Of a stretch of DNA of 64,000 bases, positions 58,709-64,000 are shown piece after piece (positions within the stretch are counted from its first letter, which is position 1; each line of letters begins with the position of its first letter). A program made the position numbers and the translations under genes. Below the pieces are notes generated by a model. It saw only the letters and a program-made list of their open reading frames with translations. It did not search any database and was not told the origin of the DNA. The stretch comes from Apus apus (Eukaryota; Chordata; Aves; Apodiformes; Apodidae), in assembly GCF_020740795.1 (NCBI RefSeq), contig NC_067312.1, positions 59,582,405 through 59,646,404 on the forward strand, read 5' to 3'.

Positions 58709-60034
58709 CGCCGGGAGGCACGGCGGGAGCCTACCACCGCCCCGGCGGGCGGGCCCGTGGCCAGCCGTGCCCATCCCCGGCCCCGGGAGCGGGGCCACCG
58801 ACCCCGGCGGGCGGGAGCAGCCCGAGCTGCCTGCCAGGGCGCGCCCCGCACCGCCCGCTCGGCCTCCCCTCCGGCCGTCTGTCCATCCGGGGGGACCGGG
58901 GCAGCTCCGGGTTTAACCCCTCGGCGGGGCGAGCGGGGGTTCAGCTCTTCGATACCCCCGGTGAATACGGAGAGAAGAAGTAAGTGGCGGTGGCTGCCGG
59001 GCGGGGTGCATCCCCGCCTCCACAAAGCTCCCCCCTGTCCCTGCCGAGCCTCTTTGTGTGAGCATCTTCATCCCGTCGGACGAGGTCTGCGGCTGACAAA
59101 GCGTGGCCCGGCGCTGTTCCCATTCCTTATGTCCCAGAGGAAGAAGCTTCCAGGCAGATGAGCTGCAGCAAAGCAGTGTTCATTTGAGGCTGGCCTTAAA
59201 AAAGATTAAATCTAGAAGCTCTATTTAAAAGCAAAACAAAACACACTGGTATCCTATTCACTAAGAAAACTGCTGCTGGAGGTTACATGAACACAGCCTG
59301 CCTGTTGAAAGTGCTGTTCCTTGGAAGCTGTACACTCTGCAGGCACATTTAGGGCTACTGTGACCACTAGAACTCAGCGTGTACACAGAAATGTAATGGT
59401 TGGGACAAAGGAGACCAGGCTAAGGTGACAGATCATCCTCACACCCCTCAGTCTGTCAAACCTACATGCTGGCTGGAGAACAAGCAGATGCCATGTCAGC
59501 TGTCTTCATTTCCAGTTCAACTTGTAAATAGCATGTTTATTAGTCATGACTTCTGGAACTCACTAATGTCACAGAATTGTGCTTTTAAAAATCCATCTTT
59601 CTGTTCTATAAAGAGTTTGGCTATTCACGTCTGCCTGGTAATTGTGGGGTGAAAGTAAGCACAGTGGTTGTGTGTCTGCTGTAGCTCTGAGGCATAAAGG
59701 TGCTCACAGTATTTGAGGCTTGTGGTTTTCCTTAGAGATAGGTACATTGAGGTATTCCTAGTGTGCCTGCTTGCTCTTCCCTCTTCCTGACCAGTGCATC
59801 AAGCAAGTATGAGAAAAAGAAGCACCATTAACACAGTAAATACAACTTGAGAGGCTGGATGAATTTCTGTCTCCACTGCAGTTGGGAATACATTCCCATA
59901 GATTTAAGTGGGGGCTGGGATCCAGTGCATTAAAGTGAAATATGAACGGATGCAATAGATACCTTGTCCAAAACCTCTCCTGGCACCCAGAAAGCAGACC
60001 CAATCTCATAGCTACTTTTTAAAGCAGTGACATT

Positions 60035-60049
60035 TGTGTGTGTGTGTGT
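60035..60049. repeat. short TG dinucleotide repeat
   Basis: Seven TG units in a row. Confidence 0.85.
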
Positions 60050-61423
60050 ATGAGAGTACTGTGATAATTTCAAGCAGACTTTTTAAGATCCAAAAGAACT
60101 GAAAACCACACTCAGTTTCTGACACTCAACCAGTATACCCTGGCACTGGTACCAACAGCCTAAATGTGTGGCTGAAGAAAAGGTAATCCTTCTTGGAGAA
60201 CTGCAGGTAATGAAAAAACACATCAACTCCCTTAGTAATTTGTTCAAACTCTCAGTATAGAACAAGTGCTTTGCTTCCTAATGAAATTTGCCTCAGGTCC
60301 AACTTAGCTATTGCTTGGTGGCAAAAGATTGTATAGGAAAATACTTCTTTTCAGACTAGCTTGAGTATTCCCATATGGGCACCATTAAAACTGCTGTAGG
60401 TTGTGAAAAGACAGAACTAGGGTGAAATGCCTTGTGACAATTACTTCACAGTCAGAACTCACACCGTTTTAGAGGTTGTAGAAAACACTACCCAAAGAGC
60501 TAAAATATCTTAGAAGAATTAGGTAAGGTGTAAGGATGATCAGAATGGGTTGTGAAATGAACAGTGAGATAGGCTTTCAAATATTATTATAATTTTTTAA
60601 TTATTATTATTATATTCCCAGGATCTGATTTAAATTATTTCCCACAAGCTAAATATCTCTCTGCTTACTTGTACAAATATGTGTTTGGTGATATTCTGGT
60701 ATTTAAACCCAGAAAAAAACCAAACAACTAGGCTTCTACTGTAAATCCCAAAAACCTTAGAACTTTGATTGCCACAATGATGATGAGATAATTAGTGATG
60801 CTCTTAAATAATGCCAGTAAAAGCAAGTGGACATTTTATATTTTCCCCTATTACAACTGAGGGATCAGGTGGGATCTAAATATTGCAGTTTCAAACTGCT
60901 CTTGTTTCTATAGCTCATCTATAGTGCTGTACCAATTTGCCAGTGTTTTCCTTGATGACCAAAACCTGAAAATTCTCAAGTGGTAATAGAAAACATTATG
61001 CTTCTATTTACTCCTATTCAAAAGTGTTTACAGTTTTAAATTCTTTAATCTTTCATCATAACTTGATCCTGAAAACTTCTATAGGAGTTGAGTACTTGAT
61101 TGTATGAATATCACTAGGATCAATATTTATACCTCTCCTGCTTATGTTTTTGCTAATACTCTACAGATAGAAATGGTGCAAGGATCTGAGCACACAGAGC
61201 AGTTAAAAGATTTTAGCGTCAGTCACCAAAGTTATCTGTCACTGAAAATTTAAAAAATGAAAAGAGGACATTGTAATCCACACAGCATGGAAATTGTCTT
61301 CACGTTCTCAGTTGTGTTTTATATACAGGAATGTACAGCATTTTACCAGTTTGTTTTTATTTCTGTAAATCATACATTTATACCCCTGTAGAAATTAGCT
61401 ATTGCATGCATTTCTCAGCTATT

Positions 61424-61443
61424 CTATTATTCTAGAATAATAG
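61424..61443. repeat. perfect 20-nt palindrome
   Basis: CTATTATTCT followed by its exact reverse complement. A/T-rich, function unknown. Confidence 0.85.
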
Positions 61444-64000
61444 TCTCTGGGAGGCTTTGTTCCAAGAAGTGCACAGCATGCTTTTTTATAGCAAAAAGCT
61501 TAGGTCCCTTTAAATTCCAATTACTTAATGCTTAGTTAAGTAGAAAAAAGGTCCAAAGTTGAGGCAAATGGCACTGTGATTTACATCTAGATATATTACA
61601 ATGAGGTATGCAACACTGCAGCTGATGCTCATTTCCTTAGGAGCTGGATTGCACACCAGTAAAGGTACAATGGATAGCCACACATCAATGAAGGTTAAAA
61701 ATCTACAGGAAAAATTACTTTTGATCGGAACTCAGTTGTACTAACATGTCTCACAAATTAGGTCTTTGGATAGCACCAGATCTCTCTGTCCCTGGCTTTT
61801 CAAGATTAGCAGGTACTTAGTACTATACTCCCATTAAATAATTAATTCTGCTAGAATTACATTTGCTAGCTCCTGTAATCAAGGTCACTTATCTTGTTCC
61901 TCTGATAAATGAGCTATTGAGCTTTACTTAATGATGGCACACCTTGGTGTTTCTTGGAGGAGGTATGTGATCACATTTAGTTCTCCTCAATGTGTATGAT
62001 GCTATGACATCCATAGGATGACAAATGAGTACTTTGTACTTCCTGTGTACAAAACCCACAGTCCCTAAAGAGGATACATAATTTTGGAGCTACAGAGAAA
62101 GAATGAGCATGGAGCTCTGGGGAAGAAGCATAAAGATCTACGGTCTTTTCCTGTACATCATGTTATACAGCCCCTGTGAAAAGTACAGAACCATGAAAGG
62201 TTCACACAGAAAGCAAGTAATTCTTGTGTTCTTCATGACATAACTTCACTGAGAGGCAGAGAGGAAACCAAGAAACCATTCTTGCTGATACCCTGGCAGT
62301 TAAAACCCTGTCTTGGAAAATGGGAGTTTGGGCTTTAGGTATAGAAACTCTGCTTTATAGACTGATGCCCAACCACAAAACTATTAGCCAAAAACCAGTT
62401 ATAAGCACTTCAAGCAATCATGGGACATGACACCTTACTCAGAGAGACCTACCAGCTGAAGTGCCCAAGCATATATTAGCACTTCATCTCCTGTGCAGCT
62501 CACCAGCTTTTTCTCCAAACTTACTGAGGGAAATCTTCAATTAGGATTGATGGAACTAATGAACTCCAGTGTTAGACACTTTGCACCATGTATTGGGCAT
62601 GAATACATAGCTTGGAATTGAAGACTTCATGATGCATCTTGTCATTTGAAATAAAAATTGTGGGCAAGTCAAAAGCGGGATCCAAGATATGTGAATCCTC
62701 AGACTGCTACAGCAAACAACTACACTGTCTCTTTGGTCTGTTAGCCTGGAGAGATAATAGCACTTCAACCCCATAGTGAGCATTTACACCTCCTCCTCTA
62801 GACACTATGGCTTTTACCTCTTTAGAAATGGTATTAAGTCCCTGTTCACCTAGGCTTCTTTAGGTTTGCAGAGAGAACTTTTGTAAGAGAAAATGTGGAT
62901 CTGCAGCTGTAGTGCAAGTTTTGGGGCTACATGACTCAATGGCAGTACTCCTCTGAGGACACTTATGAGAACATTTTGTCACATAAATCACAATACAGAT
63001 GAAAGGTTAATAGCCTGCACCAGGGGAACTCATGTTACCTTAAGCATACAACAGTGTGTTGCATAGTTTCAGAGCATTTCAAGAGGTTTACTGACTTTTC
63101 CTTTCAGGCTTTTCATGATTTAAGGACTGCAACCTGCATATGAAAACCTTAAGTGCTTCAGAATATAGAGACCAGAGTTCTGTCCCTTTTATTTCACCTG
63201 AAGGTCTTTGAACTCTTGGAAGGATACCAATTGCACAGAAAAGACCTTTCATTTCATAATCAACAGGAAACACAAGTAAATGTTTGTTGCAGACGTCACT
63301 CAGATTGCTATTTGGAAGCAATGAACCGTCTAAAGCAGCACTTCCCAAACCCTGGTCTACCATCTAAATCTAAATGATTGTGGAGTCCTACATGCAAGTG
63401 GGATGACTCCTTCTGGGGCTGTGGAATAGCACTGCAGCTGTTCCTCAGTCATATAACCAGGAAAGTGAGATTGATCCCTCACTACACAACATATTTTGCA
63501 TGAGAACCTGCTGCTTGCACAGTGATTCGCAGAAAAAAAAGCCTGAAAACAAATTGTATCAAGCATAGATCATCCAGTGAAACATCTTCAGGTTACAAAA
63601 TGCAGTAATGACTGAGTGAAATGGGGCACCACATACCAAGTCATGCCATACAGTGAAGACACTGACTACTAAACAGCATGTGTACTGCTGAAGGAAAAAA
63701 ATAAACCACACTGAAGAGCTGTGTGGCATTAAACCACACAGCACAGAAAGAACTCCTGGAAGAAGTCAGTTTGATCCTCTTTTGGTGGGAGGTTAGTACA
63801 CTATGCATGTGTTCTTAATAAAATATTGATATTTCTGTGAGAAAGATACTTGAAAATCAGTTTCTTTTTATTTCAATTTGTGGTATTTATATGAGAAAGC
63901 TAAAGTGCTGGCTGGCCTTCTCTGCACTGACAATATTTACTGTTCAGTTTTCTGTTGGAGCCCTTTTCTTCTTTGAGGTTTCCTGTTTCAGACCTCAAGA

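Larger units (their letters stand above)
58085..59130. promoter_or_regulatory. CDO1: CpG island and promoter of CDO1
   Basis: Dense CpG covers exon 1, the start of intron 1 and about 450 nt upstream, in AT-rich surroundings. CDO1 promoters in mammals are CpG islands known for methylation changes. Limits are by eye. Confidence 0.85.
59131..64000. other. upstream flank of CDO1, no gene seen
   Basis: AT-rich DNA with short chance frames only. It includes a TG run at 60035-60049, an A/T tract at 60586-60615 and a 20-nt palindrome at 61424. In mammals the next gene on this side is ATG12; no ATG12 coding sequence was recognised here. Confidence 0.55.

Noticed and set aside
58063-59025. Long open frames on both strands around CDO1 exon 1
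   Set aside because: They are CpG-island artefacts: several overlapping frames are open at once and only the CDO1 exon has family sequence.

Overview
This is vertebrate nuclear DNA, almost certainly from a bird. The signs are split genes with GT-AG introns, CpG-island promoters, four CR1 LINE fragments (two with the CR1 3' octamer tail) and few other transposons. Two genes can be read at exon resolution, both on the minus strand: TMED7 (three coding exons, 12604 down to 6931, 223 aa) and CDO1 (five coding exons, 58661 down to 49233, 210 aa). From general knowledge, their mammalian orthologues are neighbours on human 5q22-q23 and this block is Z-linked in chicken, so the order fits. The exact species cannot be told from the window.

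Layout. 1-3.6 kb is a GC-richer block. On the plus strand it holds a TATA box, splice signals and a reading frame with 45-nt repeats that is broken by an 11-nt deletion; I do not recognise the protein. About 4.2-6.9 kb is the probable long TMED7 3' UTR. 6.9-12.6 kb is TMED7, whose first intron carries a minus-strand CR1 and a G-rich 17-nt minisatellite. 12.1-13.4 kb is the TMED7 CpG island. About 13.4-49 kb is a long AT-rich intergenic stretch with CR1 pieces, homopolymer tracts and no convincing gene. 49.2-58.7 kb is CDO1, including a last coding exon of only nine codons plus stop. 58.1-59.1 kb is the CDO1 CpG island. 59.1-64 kb is AT-rich upstream sequence with no recognised gene.

Function. 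TMED7 is a p24-family cargo receptor that cycles between ER and Golgi. CDO1 is the non-haem iron enzyme that oxidises cysteine to cysteine sulfinate. They are linked only by position. All splice sites were chosen by reading frame continuity, GT/AG signals and the known family sequences, without alignment software. I found no convincing novel multi-gene system. The most unusual items are the broken repeat-coding gene near the left end, the G-quadruplex-prone repeat beside the TMED7 5' splice site, and an 18-nt duplication of the CDO1 start codon region.
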